Assembly (NCBI GenBank): GCA_021804315.1
Contig: JAJZHX010000038.1
Coordinates: 1 to 5,429, forward strand
Reading direction: 5' to 3'
Length of the DNA: 5,429 nucleotides
Source: a bacterium
GTDB lineage: Bacteria; Patescibacteriota; Saccharimonadia; Saccharimonadales; UBA4665
The notes under the pieces are model-generated. The model saw nothing but the letters and a program-made list of their open reading frames with translations. It had not been told where the DNA came from and made no database searches. Position 1 is the stretch's first letter; each line of letters opens with the position of its first letter. Below are positions 4,900 through 5,429 of the stretch, piece by piece. Made by a program: the position numbers and the translations under genes.

Positions 4900-5429
4900 T
4901 TGGAGCCTTTGAGAGAAAACAAAGAGAAGATTCGCAGTTTTGACGTCTTATCAAGCGTCAATCAGTTTCGGTATGATCTAGAAAATTTTGGTGAAATTAA
5001 GGCTGAAACCAGAGAACAGGTCATTAATGAAGAATTAAGCCTAATCTGTGAAGGTATTGATAGAAGCTCAAGATCCAGTTTTGTTCTAAAAAGACTAGAA
5101 GGGCAATTGGTCTATTTCAATGACGGTACTTGGCGCCCTTACCAATTATTATTAGAAGATGGTCTGGCAGTTGCCAAGGCAGAAAAAGAAATTGATCCAA
5201 GAAAAAAAATCTTAGTTGATTTAAGAAATCAAGACAAATACTATGGCCAGAAAATGGCTTGGTTATCTCCTGGCGAAAGTATGACTTGGTATTCAGCTTA
5301 TCCAGAAAATGAAGCTAAACTTTACGGTGATGACTTTATGATTAGCCTAGGCTTTAAACCACATAGAAGAATGGGCTTTCTTTACCAGGCTAGCTGTCAA
5401 GAAGACGGCTCAATCTTATTACAGTCACA
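4900..5429 (+). CDS. Unrecognised protein under B12 riboswitch control (5' part, runs off right edge)
   Basis: An open frame of 176 codons runs without a stop to the window end. It starts at TTG (4900-4902), preceded by AGAGGG five bases upstream; an in-frame stop at 4873-4875 rules out a start further upstream, and no ATG occurs in frame for over 100 codons, so TTG is the likely start. I do not recognise the family. Seen: a charged, probably helical N-terminus (MEPLRENKEKIRSFD), no signal peptide or membrane segment, and a mixed, aromatic-rich second half containing FNDGTWRPYQLLLEDG (73-88), LSPGESMTWYSAYPENEAK (122-140) and GDDFMISLGFKPHRRMG (143-159). It looks soluble and cytoplasmic. The upstream riboswitch implies a link to cobalamin. 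Typical regulon members are B12 uptake, B12-independent isoenzymes and B12-dependent enzymes such as class II ribonucleotide reductase, but none of their N-terminal motifs (for example an ATP-cone) is apparent. The coding call is strong from the frame and codon pattern; the function is unknown. Confidence 0.8.
   Translation, partial: MEPLRENKEKIRSFDVLSSVNQFRYDLENFGEIKAETREQVINEELSLICEGIDRSSRSSFVLKRLEGQLVYFNDGTWRPYQLLLEDGLAVAKAEKEIDPRKKILVDLRNQDKYYGQKMAWLSPGESMTWYSAYPENEAKLYGDDFMISLGFKPHRRMGFLYQASCQEDGSILLQS

Noticed and set aside
1..5429. CRISPR arrays, tRNA or rRNA genes, insertion sequences, alternative code with TGA as sense
   Set aside because: No spaced direct repeats, cloverleaf-like or rRNA-like sequence, or transposase frames with terminal repeats were seen. 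TGA works as a stop at 282-284 and 1397-1399.

Overview
The window is AT-rich, tightly packed bacterial DNA using the standard genetic code: the overlapping minus-strand genes end in TGA, and no reading frame needs TGA as sense. The gene style suggests a small-genome, low-GC lineage. My best guess is Candidate Phyla Radiation (Patescibacteria), perhaps Saccharibacteria. This is an inference from gene content and compactness, because no rRNA or marker gene is present.

Left half (1-2842, minus strand): a three-gene operon for surface polysaccharide or glycoconjugate synthesis. In transcription order it has a membrane polyprenyl-phosphate sugar-phosphate transferase (the initiating enzyme), a GT4-type glycosyltransferase, and the N-terminal part of a phosphomannomutase/phosphoglucomutase that runs off the left edge just before its catalytic serine. 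The genes overlap by 4 and 14 bases, and the mutase's strong Shine-Dalgarno (SD) sequence lies inside the glycosyltransferase gene.

Centre (2842-4225): a short divergent promoter region separates that operon from a plus-strand polytopic membrane protein of the O-antigen ligase/polymerase (Wzy/WaaL) superfamily. Together these genes could activate sugar phosphates, start a lipid-linked glycan, extend it, and polymerise or transfer it.

Right part (4234-5429, plus strand): eight bases after the ligase lies a 149-residue protein with a LexA-type winged helix but no LexA protease domain. A 16-bp inverted repeat overlaps its start codon. The 216-base gap that follows holds a compact cobalamin (B12) riboswitch core and a plausible SD-masking expression platform. 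Next comes an unrecognised protein with a TTG start that runs off the right edge. This B12-riboswitch-controlled unknown gene beside a protease-less LexA-like regulator is the most interesting part of the window.
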